DNA of 60,370 nt from an uncultured Clostridia bacterium (lineage in GTDB: Bacteria; Bacillota; Clostridia; Christensenellales; Borkfalkiaceae). Of the stretch, positions 42,393 to 51,202 are shown one piece after another (position 1 is the stretch's first letter; each line of letters opens with the position of its first letter). Both the position numbers and the translations under genes were made by a program. The notes beneath the pieces were generated by a model. That model was not told the origin of the DNA. It saw only the letters and a list, made by a program, of their open reading frames with translations, and searched no databases. The stretch spans positions 1 to 60,370 of the forward strand of contig CANRNE010000012.1 in the NCBI GenBank assembly GCA_947631925.1. Reading direction: 5' to 3'.

Positions 42393-45300
42393 TTTCGTAC
42401 ATCTTCATCTACATACCGAATACAGCCTTCTCGACGGCGCCGTCAAGGTGGACGACCTCGTCCGCCACTGCGTCGAAAACAAAATCGACACCGTCGCCGT
42501 CACCGACCACGGCAACATGTATGCCTCTCTCAAATTTGCGGAGCGGTGCAAAAAGAAGGGGATAAAGGCCATCATCGGCTGTGAATTTTACGTCGTGGAC
42601 GACTATCGCGTCAAGAATGAACAGCACGCCGACCACCTCATTCTCCTTGCAAAGAACCGCACGGGGTATATCAACCTCGTCCAGCTCGACAGCCTCGCCT
42701 TCGTCGACGGATTCTACTACCGCCCCCGCATCGACTACACCGTGCTCAAGGAGCACACGGAGGGGGTAATCTGCCTCTCCGCCTGCCTCGCGGGGCGCAT
42801 GGCGCGCCTTCTCATGGCGGACGACTACAGCGGCGCGAAGCAATTTGCCCTCTCCATGAAGGAGGCCTTCGGGGAGGATTTCTACCTCGAGATGCAGGAC
42901 CACGGCATTCCCGAGCAGAAGAAGATTCTGCCCCTTCTTGCGAAGCTCTCCAAGGAGACGGGCATTCAACTCGTCGCCACCAACGACGTCCACTACCTCT
43001 CCAAAGAGGACTGGGAGATGCAGGACGTCCTCATGTGCATCCAGACCAAGCGCACCCTCGACGACCCGGGGCGCATGAAGATGCAGACGCACGAATTCTA
43101 CATGAAGTCGGGCGACGAGATGGCGGCAATCTTCAAGGACTATCCCGAGGCCGTCTCAAACACCCGCGTCATCGCAAATAAAGTCTCGGACACCGACACG
43201 CCCTTCAACTTAAAGGAGAACGGCGACCCCGTCTATGACAAGTCGCTCATCCCGCTCTACACGGCGGACGACGGCACGCCCTCCCCCGAATTTCTCACCC
43301 GCCTCACATGGGAGAGGCTTCCCTCGCGCTATCCCGTCATCACGGACGAAATCAGAAAGCGCGCGGAGTACGAGCTCGAAATCATCATCAAGATGGGGTT
43401 TGCCGATTACTTCCTCATCGTGTGGGACTACATCAACTGGTCGCGGCTCCACGATATCCCCGTGGGCCCCGGGCGGGGTTCGGGCGTCGGGAGCATCGTC
43501 GCCTATGCCATCGGCATCACCAACGTCGACCCGCTCCGCTATGACCTTCTCTTTGAGAGATTCCTCAACCCCGACCGCGTCTCCATGCCCGACTTCGACG
43601 TCGACTTCTGCACCGCGAGAAGGGCGGAGACCATCGAGTACGTGAGGGAGCGCTACCGCCCCGAGAACGTCGCCCAGATTGTCACCTTCGGTACGCTCGC
43701 CTCCCGCGCCGTCATCAAGGACGTGGGACGGGTCATGCGCGTCCCGTATTCGGAGACCGACCGCGTCACCAAGCTCATGGACGGGAAATCTACCATCCGC
43801 GAACTGTTGGGGCTCAACCTCGAGGCGTGCAGACAGGCGGTGCGGGACACGGAAGGGGACGCGGACAAGCACGACGAGGCGGTAAAACGGCTCAACGATC
43901 AGGAGAGCAAGCGGAATTCCGAATTCATCGAAATCTATGAGAGCGACGAGACCTTGAAGCGGGTCATCGACATGGGATTAAAGCTCGAGGGCATGCCCCG
44001 CAACACGTCGATGCACGCGGCGGGCGTCGTCATCTGCCGCAAGAAGATTGCGGACAACGTCCCGCTCTCCCGCAACGGCGAGGACATCACCACGCAGTTC
44101 GACATGAAGGAAGTGGAATCCATCGGCATGCTGAAGATGGACTTCCTCGCCCTCACCACGCTCACCGACATCAAAAAGGCGTGCGACTACATCTATGAGG
44201 ACTACGGCGTGCGCGTCGAATTCGATCAGGCGTGCGACGACCCCAAGGCATACGAGCTCATCGCGGACGGGGACACCGACGCGGTGTTCCAGCTCGAGCA
44301 GGGCGGCATGAAGCGGTTCATGAAACAGCTCCAGCCCAACTGCCTCGAGGACCTCATCGCGGGCATCTCCCTCTACCGCCCGGGGCCGATGGATTTCATC
44401 CCCGACTACCTCAAAAACAGGGCGGACCCCGCGAACATCAAGTATCTCACGCCGCTCCTTAAACCCATTCTCGAGAAGACGTACGGCGTCATCATCTATC
44501 AGGAGCAGGTCATGCAGATTTTCCAAAATCTTGCGGGCTACTCACTGGGGCAGGCAGACCTCGTCCGCCGCGCGATGGCGAAGAAGCACCGCTCCGAGCT
44601 GATGGAGCAGAAGGACATCTTCATCCACGGCAACTACGGGCAGGTCATCGGGCACACCAAGGAGGGGAAGGAGATTATCGGCACCGTCACGGGCTGCGTG
44701 GCGCACGGCATTCCCGCCGACGTCGCGGAAAAGCTGTTTGCGCAGATGGAAAGCTTTGCCTCCTACGCCTTCAACAAGTCGCACGCCGCGGCATATTCCG
44801 TCGTCACCTACCAGACGGCGTACCTCAAAAAGTACTATCCCAAGGAATTCCTCGCCGGCGTTCTCAACAACCGCATCGACAAAATCGATGAAATCTCCAA
44901 GTACGTCGTGTACATGAAGGAGAAGAACATCACCGTCTACCCGCCCGACGTCAACCGCTCCAAGGCGTACTTCTCGGTGGAGCAGAACGGACTGCGCTTC
45001 GGTCTGTGCGCCCTGCGCGGCGTGGGACTCGGCGCGATGGAGGCCGTCATCGAGGAGCGGGAAAAGAACGGCGCCTTCAAGGACTTTGCCGACTTCTGCA
45101 TGCGCTGTACCAAGTACGTCAACAAGCGCATGGTGGAGGCGCTCATCTACGGCGGCGCCTTCGACGGGTTCGGCAAGCACCGTTCGCAGTACGAGGCGGT
45201 CTATGAGGAACTCATGCGCCGCGTCGCCGGCATCGACAAGCAAAAAGGGAGCGCGCAGATGTCCCTCTTCGGCGACATCATCGAGGAGAGTGCGCCCGAA

Positions 45301-45993
45301 GTCAGCTATCCGAACATTCCCGAGTGGGACACGGCGGACCTTCTTTCGCGGGAGAAATCGGTGCTCGGCGTCTACGTCAGCGGCCATCCCTTCCGCACCT
45401 ATGCGAAGTATTTTGCCGACGCGAATTTCCACTGCGGCATGCTCGCCGACTTCGAAGAGGACCCCGAGACCAAGGAGCGCACCTACATGCGCATCAAAAA
45501 CGGCGACCCCGTCACGATGGGGGGAATTGTCGCCTCCGTCAAGCGTCTGAACACCAAGTCGGGCTCCGCGATGGCGTTTGCGACCGTCGAAGACCTCTAC
45601 GGGAGCGTCGAATGCCTCGCCTTCCCCCGCATCTTCGAGCGGGCGCGCACCTTCCTCAAGAAGGACGCCGTCGTCACCGTCACGGGAAAGATTGACATTG
45701 AGCCCGAAAAGCTCCCCGTCATCATCGTGGACTCCTTCACGGAATTTGTCCCGCCCGAAGAGAAGACCGAAACGCAAAGGGCGCCCGCGGAGCAGGTGCT
45801 CTGGCTGGACGCGCGCGCCATCTCCGACGCGGACTTCGACGAGCTCATCGAATTGCTCGGCGAATATGCGGGCACGACGCAGTGCAACATCCTGCACGGC
45901 GGGAAGCGGTTTCGCTACGCCGTCAACACCTCCCGCGCCCTCATCGCCGAACTTCGCACCTATCTTCCGCCCGAGGCCATCAAACTCCTGTAA
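42385..45993 (+). CDS. dnaE: DNA polymerase III alpha subunit, DnaE type
   Basis: The 1202-residue product begins with a PHP domain (FVHLHLHTEYSLLDGA), then the polymerase core with the catalytic aspartates in MPDFDVDF, GPGRGSGVGSIVAYA and PRNTSMHAAGVVI, the beta-binding/HhH region, and a C-terminal OB fold (GGIVASVKRLNTKSGSAMAF). This is the DnaE rather than the PolC type. Its ATG lies eight bases inside whiA. Complete and of normal length. Confidence 0.96.
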   Translation: MTDFVHLHLHTEYSLLDGAVKVDDLVRHCVENKIDTVAVTDHGNMYASLKFAERCKKKGIKAIIGCEFYVVDDYRVKNEQHADHLILLAKNRTGYINLVQLDSLAFVDGFYYRPRIDYTVLKEHTEGVICLSACLAGRMARLLMADDYSGAKQFALSMKEAFGEDFYLEMQDHGIPEQKKILPLLAKLSKETGIQLVATNDVHYLSKEDWEMQDVLMCIQTKRTLDDPGRMKMQTHEFYMKSGDEMAAIFKDYPEAVSNTRVIANKVSDTDTPFNLKENGDPVYDKSLIPLYTADDGTPSPEFLTRLTWERLPSRYPVITDEIRKRAEYELEIIIKMGFADYFLIVWDYINWSRLHDIPVGPGRGSGVGSIVAYAIGITNVDPLRYDLLFERFLNPDRVSMPDFDVDFCTARRAETIEYVRERYRPENVAQIVTFGTLASRAVIKDVGRVMRVPYSETDRVTKLMDGKSTIRELLGLNLEACRQAVRDTEGDADKHDEAVKRLNDQESKRNSEFIEIYESDETLKRVIDMGLKLEGMPRNTSMHAAGVVICRKKIADNVPLSRNGEDITTQFDMKEVESIGMLKMDFLALTTLTDIKKACDYIYEDYGVRVEFDQACDDPKAYELIADGDTDAVFQLEQGGMKRFMKQLQPNCLEDLIAGISLYRPGPMDFIPDYLKNRADPANIKYLTPLLKPILEKTYGVIIYQEQVMQIFQNLAGYSLGQADLVRRAMAKKHRSELMEQKDIFIHGNYGQVIGHTKEGKEIIGTVTGCVAHGIPADVAEKLFAQMESFASYAFNKSHAAAYSVVTYQTAYLKKYYPKEFLAGVLNNRIDKIDEISKYVVYMKEKNITVYPPDVNRSKAYFSVEQNGLRFGLCALRGVGLGAMEAVIEEREKNGAFKDFADFCMRCTKYVNKRMVEALIYGGAFDGFGKHRSQYEAVYEELMRRVAGIDKQKGSAQMSLFGDIIEESAPEVSYPNIPEWDTADLLSREKSVLGVYVSGHPFRTYAKYFADANFHCGMLADFEEDPETKERTYMRIKNGDPVTMGGIVASVKRLNTKSGSAMAFATVEDLYGSVECLAFPRIFERARTFLKKDAVVTVTGKIDIEPEKLPVIIVDSFTEFVPPEEKTETQRAPAEQVLWLDARAISDADFDELIELLGEYAGTTQCNILHGGKRFRYAVNTSRALIAELRTYLPPEAIKLL

Positions 45994-46032
45994 AATTTTT
46001 GGCGGAAATACAAAAATTTCCCGCCGAATCGT

Positions 46033-46061
46033 TTTCTTTTTGGCGTGGAATCTGCTATAAT
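46033..46061 (+). promoter_or_regulatory. Promoter of pfkA with weak -35
   Basis: TATAAT at 46056-46061 with TTTCTT at 46033-46038, 17 bases apart; the -35 match is poor. Located between the dnaE stop and pfkA. Confidence 0.5.
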
Positions 46062-46108
46062 ATTGTTTCGCAATACCGCTGCGCATTTGCGCGGCATCGG
46101 AGGAATGT

Positions 46109-47071
46109 ATGAAAAAAATCGGACTTTTGACGAGTGGGGGAGATGCCCCGGGCATGAACGCGGCCATCCGTGCCGTCGTGCGCACCGCCATCTACTTCGG
46201 AATGGAGGTCGTCGGCATCGAGCGCGGCTATCAGGGCCTCATTGACGATCTCACCGTCCCGATGAGCATGCGCAGCGTCTCCAACATCGTCCACCGCGGG
46301 GGAACCATGCTCCGCACGGCGCGCTGCCTCGACATGCTTCAGCCCGAGGGACAGCAAAAAGCGGTCTCGACGCTCGAAAAGCACGGCATCGAAGGTCTCG
46401 TCGTCATCGGCGGGGACGGCTCCTTCCGCGGCGCGAAATGCCTCACCGAAAACTTCGGGATTCCCACAATCGGTATCCCGGGCACCATCGACAACGACCT
46501 CGAATACACCGATTACACCCTTGGGTTCGACACGGCGGTCAATACCTGCATCGAGAACATCAACAAACTCCGTGACACGATGGACTCCCACGAGCGCATC
46601 TCCGTCGTGGAAGTCATGGGACGGCACTGCGGCGACATCGCCCTGTATGCGGGCATCACCTCGGGCGCGGAGATTATCATCGTCCCCGAAATTCCCTATG
46701 ACTTGGAGGATGTCGTCATGCGCATCAACCGTTCCCGCAAGAACGGCAAGCATTCCAACATCATTGTCATCGCCGAAGGTGTCATGAGCGCGGACGCGTT
46801 CACGGCACAGCTCCAGCAAGTCACCGAACACACGGTGCGCGCCACCAACATCGGGCACGTCCAGCGCGGCGGCTCTCCCTCGATGGCGGACCGCATGCTC
46901 GCGGCACAGTTCGGCAACAAGGCGGTGCGCCTCCTCAAGGACGGCATCGGCAACCGCGTCGTCGGAATTCACCGCAACGAGATTATCGACATGGACATCA
47001 TCGAGGCCGTCTCCATGAAAAAGAAGTTCAACTACGAACTCTATGAGACCTTGCAGATGATTTCCATGTAA
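46109..47071 (+). CDS. pfkA: ATP-dependent 6-phosphofructokinase
   Basis: Committed step of glycolysis. The 320-residue product has LLTSGGDAPGMNAAIR, the ATP site GGDGSFRGA, GIPGTIDNDL with the catalytic Asp, and VMGRHCGDIAL, as in bacterial PfkA. GGAGG precedes the ATG. Placement after dnaE is common in Clostridia. Confidence 0.96.
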   Translation: MKKIGLLTSGGDAPGMNAAIRAVVRTAIYFGMEVVGIERGYQGLIDDLTVPMSMRSVSNIVHRGGTMLRTARCLDMLQPEGQQKAVSTLEKHGIEGLVVIGGDGSFRGAKCLTENFGIPTIGIPGTIDNDLEYTDYTLGFDTAVNTCIENINKLRDTMDSHERISVVEVMGRHCGDIALYAGITSGAEIIIVPEIPYDLEDVVMRINRSRKNGKHSNIIVIAEGVMSADAFTAQLQQVTEHTVRATNIGHVQRGGSPSMADRMLAAQFGNKAVRLLKDGIGNRVVGIHRNEIIDMDIIEAVSMKKKFNYELYETLQMISM

Positions 47072-47106
47072 TTTCGGGAATTTTCCGTCTTTTTTCCCAA
47101 AAGGTC

Positions 47107-47135
47107 TTGAATTTCCGCCCAAGATATGATACTAT
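47107..47135 (+). promoter_or_regulatory. Promoter of the pfkB-family gene
   Basis: TTGAAT at 47107-47112, 17 bases, TACTAT at 47130-47135 (TATAAT overlaps three bases on). It shares TTGAATTTCCGC and ATATGATAC with the murB promoter. Confidence 0.7.
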
Positions 47136-47143
47136 AATAGCGA

Positions 47144-47171
47144 GGGGTGACGAATCCGTCACCCCGTTTTT
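47144..47171 (+). terminator. Terminator-like hairpin at the very start of the pfkB-family transcript
   Basis: GGGGTGACG at 47144-47152, AATC, CGTCACCCC at 47157-47165, then GTTTTTC. The predicted transcript start is about 47142, so the hairpin occupies the 5' end of the new RNA. It may terminate pfkA read-through, act as an attenuator, or cap the mRNA. A smaller palindrome CGGCATATGCCG follows at 47179-47190. Confidence 0.7.
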
Positions 47172-47201
47172 CGGGAAACGGCATATGCCGAGAGGAGCGA
47201 G

Positions 47202-48125
47202 ATGATTTTAACCGTTTGCATGAGTCCGAGTATCGACATCACCGTCGAGGTGGACAGCCTCAACGTCGGGCGGTCGAATGCCGTCAAGAGTAAGGCCATC
47301 ACGTACTCGGGGAAGGCGCTCAACGTCGCCGTCGGCGTGCGGCAGCTCGGGGCGGAGGCGTTCGCGACGGGATTTATGTACCGCGAGAACGGCGCGATGT
47401 TCGAACGCGAGCTCGACCGCGAGGGGGTCTCCTATTCCTTTATATGGAATAACGGGCGCGTGCGCGAGAACTATAAGATTATCGACAAGCGCTCCATGCT
47501 CACCGAGATTAACGACGTCGGCTACAGCGTGCGGAGCGAGGCATTCAACGAACTTTTGGAGGAAGTCACGCGCCTTTCGAAGGGCGCGGCGGTCACAGTC
47601 ATTTCGGGCGGCCTGCCCCGCGGCACGGATTCTTCCTTCTATCAGAAGGTCTTCGAGGCGGTGGCCCCCAACTCCCTGCGCATTGCGGACACCGAGGGCG
47701 CCAAGCTCTTCGCCGCACTCGGGGCGGGAGTGGACCTCGTCAAACCCAACCGCGCGGAGCTCGAACTCTCCCTCGGACGGGAGATAAGAAGCCGCGAGGA
47801 GATGCTCTCCGCCTGCCGCGAACTCATCGAGCGCGGCGCAAGCAAGGTGCTGCTCTCCCTCGGCTCGGACGGCGCCGTCATCACCGACGGTTCCCGCGCC
47901 TACTACTGCAAGAGCATCAACGTCGCAGTCAACTCCACGGTGGGGGCGGGGGATGCGATGGTCGCGGCCGCTGCCGTTGCGATGGAGGAGGGAGCGACCC
48001 TTCCCGAAATTCTGCGCGCGGGCGTCGCCGCGGGAACTGCCGCAGTCACCGTCCTCGGAAGCGCACCCTTCGCAGTGAAAAAATACGAGGAAATTTACGC
48101 GGGACTCGACGTGACCGAATTCTGA
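47202..48125 (+). CDS. PfkB-family kinase, 1-phosphofructokinase/tagatose-6-phosphate kinase type
   Basis: The 307-residue product has the hexose-phosphate kinase N-terminus MILTVCMSPSIDITVEVD, the GKALNVAVGVRQLG substrate motif, LVKPNRAELEL, and the C-terminal ATP/anion-hole motif NSTVGAGDAMVAAAA with catalytic Asp. This matches FruK or LacC. No phosphotransferase genes lie beside it to fix the substrate. Single-gene unit between pfkA and the nrd operon. Confidence 0.9.
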   Translation: MILTVCMSPSIDITVEVDSLNVGRSNAVKSKAITYSGKALNVAVGVRQLGAEAFATGFMYRENGAMFERELDREGVSYSFIWNNGRVRENYKIIDKRSMLTEINDVGYSVRSEAFNELLEEVTRLSKGAAVTVISGGLPRGTDSSFYQKVFEAVAPNSLRIADTEGAKLFAALGAGVDLVKPNRAELELSLGREIRSREEMLSACRELIERGASKVLLSLGSDGAVITDGSRAYYCKSINVAVNSTVGAGDAMVAAAAVAMEEGATLPEILRAGVAAGTAAVTVLGSAPFAVKKYEEIYAGLDVTEF

Positions 48126-48243
48126 TTTCGTCTGAAAATTTTTGTTGCCTGCTTCCGCGGGAAAATCAAAATTTCTTTGGAAATCTTGTGTAACGCTATG
48201 CGCCCTGCGTTTCACGCTCATAATTCGCCATATTTCGCGATAA

Positions 48244-48291
48244 CCACAAGATATAGTGGTGGTCGCGAAATTTTTTATCAAAATATTGTGC
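48244..48291. promoter_or_regulatory. Pair of NrdR boxes
   Basis: CCACAAGATATAGTGG at 48244-48259 and TATCAAAATATTGTGC at 48276-48291 match the NrdR consensus (acaCwAtATaTwGtgt) at its core positions. Their starts are 32 bases apart, the usual three-turn spacing. They lie just upstream of the -35 box of nrdD. The remainder of 48126-48299 shows no gene. Confidence 0.87.
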
Positions 48292-48299
48292 CAAAACCC

Positions 48300-48328
48300 T
48301 TGACAAACAAAACGCTTCTTGCTATAAT
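48300..48328 (+). promoter_or_regulatory. Consensus promoter of nrdD-nrdG
   Basis: TTGACA at 48300-48305, 17 bases, TATAAT at 48323-48328. Confidence 0.93.
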
Positions 48329-48413
48329 ATTCCTGTTCCCTTTCGAGGGGACGATTTTTTCCTCGCCGCAGGGGGAAAGGGCGCGGCAGGGGACATGAGC
48401 AAAGGAGAACACC

Positions 48414-50585
48414 ATGAAAATCATCAAACGCAACGGAGCCGAAGTGGCTTTCGACCTCAATAAAATCCTCAATGCAATCCGCAAGGCGAACGACGAAGTG
48501 GAAGAGAGCGACCGCCTCACCGAGAAGCAGATTTCCCTCATCGCCAAGAAAGTGACGGAGCGCGCGAAGGACCTCAACCGCGCCGTCGGCGTCGAGGAGA
48601 TTCAGGATTTCGTCGAGAACCAGATTATGGACCAGAAGGCGTTTGCCGTTGCGCGCAAGTACATTACCTACCGCTATTCGCGGATGCTTGCGAGAAAGTC
48701 GAACACGACGGATGAGCGCATTCTCACCCTCATCGAGTGCAACAATGAGGAAGTCAAGCAGGAGAATTCCAACAAGAATCCCACTGTCAACTCCGTCCAG
48801 CGCGACTACATGGCGGGCGAGGTCTCCAAGGACCTCACGCGCCGCATCCTGCTGCCCCCCGACATCGTCGCCGCCCACGACGCAGGCCTCATCCATTTCC
48901 ACGATGCGGATTACTTCGCCCAGCACATGCACAACTGCGACCTCGTCAATCTTGAGGACATGCTGCAAAACGGCACCGTCATCTCGGGGACCTTCATCGA
49001 GAAGCCGCATTCCTTCTCCACGGCATGCAACATCGCCACGCAGATTATCGCGCAAGTCGCCTCCAACCAGTACGGCGGACAGAGCATCTCGCTCACCCAT
49101 CTTGCGCCCTTCGTGGACATCAGCCGTCAGAAGATTCGCGCCGACGTCACCGAGGAGCTTGCCGACATCGGCATCACCGACACGCAGAAAATCGAGGAAA
49201 TCGCCGAAAAACGCCTGCGCGAGGAGATCAGAAAGGGCATTCAGACCATCCAGTATCAGGTCGTCACCCTTCTCACCACCAACGGACAGGCTCCCTTCGT
49301 CACCGTCTTCATGTACCTCGGCGAGGCGCGCAACGAGCGCGAGCGGGACGACCTTGCGATGATTATCGAGGAGACGCTCAACCAGCGCATTCAGGGCGTC
49401 AAGAACGAAGCGGGCGTCTGGGTCACTCCCGCCTTCCCCAAGCTCATCTATGTGCTCGAGGAGAGCAATGTGCGCGAGGGGACCAAGTATTTCTACCTCA
49501 CCGAGCTCGCGGCGCGCTGCACCGCAAAGCGCATGGTGCCCGACTACATCTCCGAAAAGAAGATGCTCGAGTACAAGGTGGACAAGAAGGGCGAGGGGCA
49601 TTGCTACACCTGCATGGGCTGCCGCAGCTTTCTCACGCCCTACCTCGACGAGAACGGCAAACCCAAGTATTACGGGAGATTCAATCAGGGCGTCGTGACC
49701 ATCAACCTCGTCGATGTCGCGCTCTCCTCCAAGGGCAACGAAGAGGATTTCTGGCGCATCTTCGACGAGCGGCTCGACCTCTGCTACCGCGCCCTCATGT
49801 ACCGCCACAACAGGCTGAAGGGGACTCTCTCGGATGCCGCGCCCATCCTTTGGCAGTACGGTGCGCTCGCCCGCCTCGAAAAGGGCGAAAAAATCGATAA
49901 ATTGCTCTACGGCGGCTATTCCACCATCTCGCTCGGCTATGCGGGCCTCTACGAATGCGTCAAATACATGACGGGCAAATCGCACACCGACGAGAGCGCA
50001 AAGCCTTTCGCGCTTGCCGTCATGCAGCACATGAACGACAAGTGCAAGGAGTGGAAGGCCAAGCACAACATCGACTTCTCGCTGTACGGCACCCCGCTCG
50101 AGAGCACGACGTATAAATTTGCGAAGTGCCTGCAACAGCGCTTCGGCATCATCCCGGGCGTCACCGACAAGAACTACATCACCAACAGCTATCACGTCCA
50201 CGTGACGGAGCAGATTGACGCTTTCACCAAACTCAAATTCGAGAGCGAGTTCCAGCAGCTCTCGCCCGGCGGCGCCATCTCCTATGTGGAAGTCCCCAAC
50301 ATGCAGGACAACATCCCCGCAGTCATCGCCGTCATGCAGTACATCTATGACAACATCATGTATGCGGAGCTCAACACCAAGAGCGACTACTGTCAGGTCT
50401 GCGGCTACGACGGGGAGATTCAGATAGTGGAATCCGACGGAAAGCTCCTCTGGGAGTGCCCGCATTGCCACAACCGCGACCAGAGCAAGATGAACGTCGC
50501 CCGCCGCACCTGCGGTTACATCGGAACGCAGTACTGGAATCAGGGCAGAACGCAGGAGATTAAGGACAGGGTGCTTCACCTGTAA
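48414..50585 (+). CDS. nrdD: Anaerobic ribonucleoside-triphosphate reductase
   Basis: Glycyl-radical enzyme making dNTPs without oxygen. The 723-residue product has an ATP-cone (about 1-95, MKIIKRNGAEVAFDLNKI), the barrel core with HDADYFAQHMHNCDLVN, the zinc site YCQVCGYDGE and CPHCHNRD, and the C-terminal glycyl-radical motif RRTCGYIGTQ with Gly701. It is under two NrdR boxes and overlaps nrdG by one base. Confidence 0.97.
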   Translation: MKIIKRNGAEVAFDLNKILNAIRKANDEVEESDRLTEKQISLIAKKVTERAKDLNRAVGVEEIQDFVENQIMDQKAFAVARKYITYRYSRMLARKSNTTDERILTLIECNNEEVKQENSNKNPTVNSVQRDYMAGEVSKDLTRRILLPPDIVAAHDAGLIHFHDADYFAQHMHNCDLVNLEDMLQNGTVISGTFIEKPHSFSTACNIATQIIAQVASNQYGGQSISLTHLAPFVDISRQKIRADVTEELADIGITDTQKIEEIAEKRLREEIRKGIQTIQYQVVTLLTTNGQAPFVTVFMYLGEARNERERDDLAMIIEETLNQRIQGVKNEAGVWVTPAFPKLIYVLEESNVREGTKYFYLTELAARCTAKRMVPDYISEKKMLEYKVDKKGEGHCYTCMGCRSFLTPYLDENGKPKYYGRFNQGVVTINLVDVALSSKGNEEDFWRIFDERLDLCYRALMYRHNRLKGTLSDAAPILWQYGALARLEKGEKIDKLLYGGYSTISLGYAGLYECVKYMTGKSHTDESAKPFALAVMQHMNDKCKEWKAKHNIDFSLYGTPLESTTYKFAKCLQQRFGIIPGVTDKNYITNSYHVHVTEQIDAFTKLKFESEFQQLSPGGAISYVEVPNMQDNIPAVIAVMQYIYDNIMYAELNTKSDYCQVCGYDGEIQIVESDGKLLWECPHCHNRDQSKMNVARRTCGYIGTQYWNQGRTQEIKDRVLHL

Positions 50586-51106
50586 TGAACATCGCCGAAC
50601 TCAAAAAGACAGACATTGCAAACGGAGAGGGGGTACGTGTCTCCCTCTTCGTTTCGGGCTGTACGCGCCATTGCAAGAACTGCTTCAACAGCATCGCTTG
50701 GGATTTTCACTACGGGAGGCCCTTTGACGGCGCGGCGGAGGAGGAAGTCATGGAGGCGCTTTCGCCCGACTATATCGCAGGGCTGTCCCTGCTCGGGGGA
50801 GACCCCATGGAGCCCGCCAATCAGCGCGGGTTGCTTCCCTTTCTCAAAAATGTCCGCGCGCGCTTTCCCGAGAAGTCTATCTGGTGCTACACGGGTTATA
50901 CCTATGAGGGGGGGCGCCTGAAGGAGCCTCAGGCGAACTGCGAGGCGACGGGGGAGCTCCTCTCCTATATCGATGTCTTGGTGGACGGACCCTTTGTCGA
51001 GGCGCTCAAGGACATCCGTCTCAAATTCCGCGGCTCCTCCAACCAGCGCGTCATCGACATGAAACGCACATTAGAGGGCGGGAACATAGTACTATATCTG
51101 ACATAG
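50585..51106 (+). CDS. nrdG: NrdD-activating radical SAM protein
   Basis: The 173-residue activase has the 4Fe-4S/SAM motif Cys26-x3-Cys30-x2-Cys33 (SGCTRHCKNCFNS), LLGGDPMEPANQ and VDGPFVEALKD. It generates the glycyl radical in NrdD. The ATG overlaps the nrdD stop (TAATG). The last seven codons and stop (N-I-V-L-Y-L-T) are part of the palindrome at 51088-51110. Confidence 0.96.
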   Translation: MNIAELKKTDIANGEGVRVSLFVSGCTRHCKNCFNSIAWDFHYGRPFDGAAEEEVMEALSPDYIAGLSLLGGDPMEPANQRGLLPFLKNVRARFPEKSIWCYTGYTYEGGRLKEPQANCEATGELLSYIDVLVDGPFVEALKDIRLKFRGSSNQRVIDMKRTLEGGNIVLYLT

Positions 51107-51110
51107 TACT
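51088..51110. promoter_or_regulatory. 23-bp palindrome, site 3 of the PadR-type operator family, inside the nrdG end
   Basis: AGTACTATA at 51088-51096, TCTGA, CATAGTACT at 51102-51110, followed by TTCGC; one mismatch at the inner position. It covers the end of nrdG and lies 92 bases before the aminopeptidase start. No convincing promoter with correct spacing is visible here. Confidence 0.62.
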
Positions 51111-51202
51111 TCGCAAAACGGTCGAAATGCCGCTTTTTTCGGGTTAAAATCCGTCTTTTGCGGCGAAAAATAGAAAATATCAAATTTGAAATGAGGTGAA
51201 CC

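Noticed and set aside
47208-50579. Minus-strand frame of over 1100 codons opposite the pfkB-family gene and nrdD
   Set aside because: It spans two opposite genes, the NrdR boxes and a consensus promoter, and its translation is low-complexity Val/Asp/Gly/Arg typical of antisense reading.
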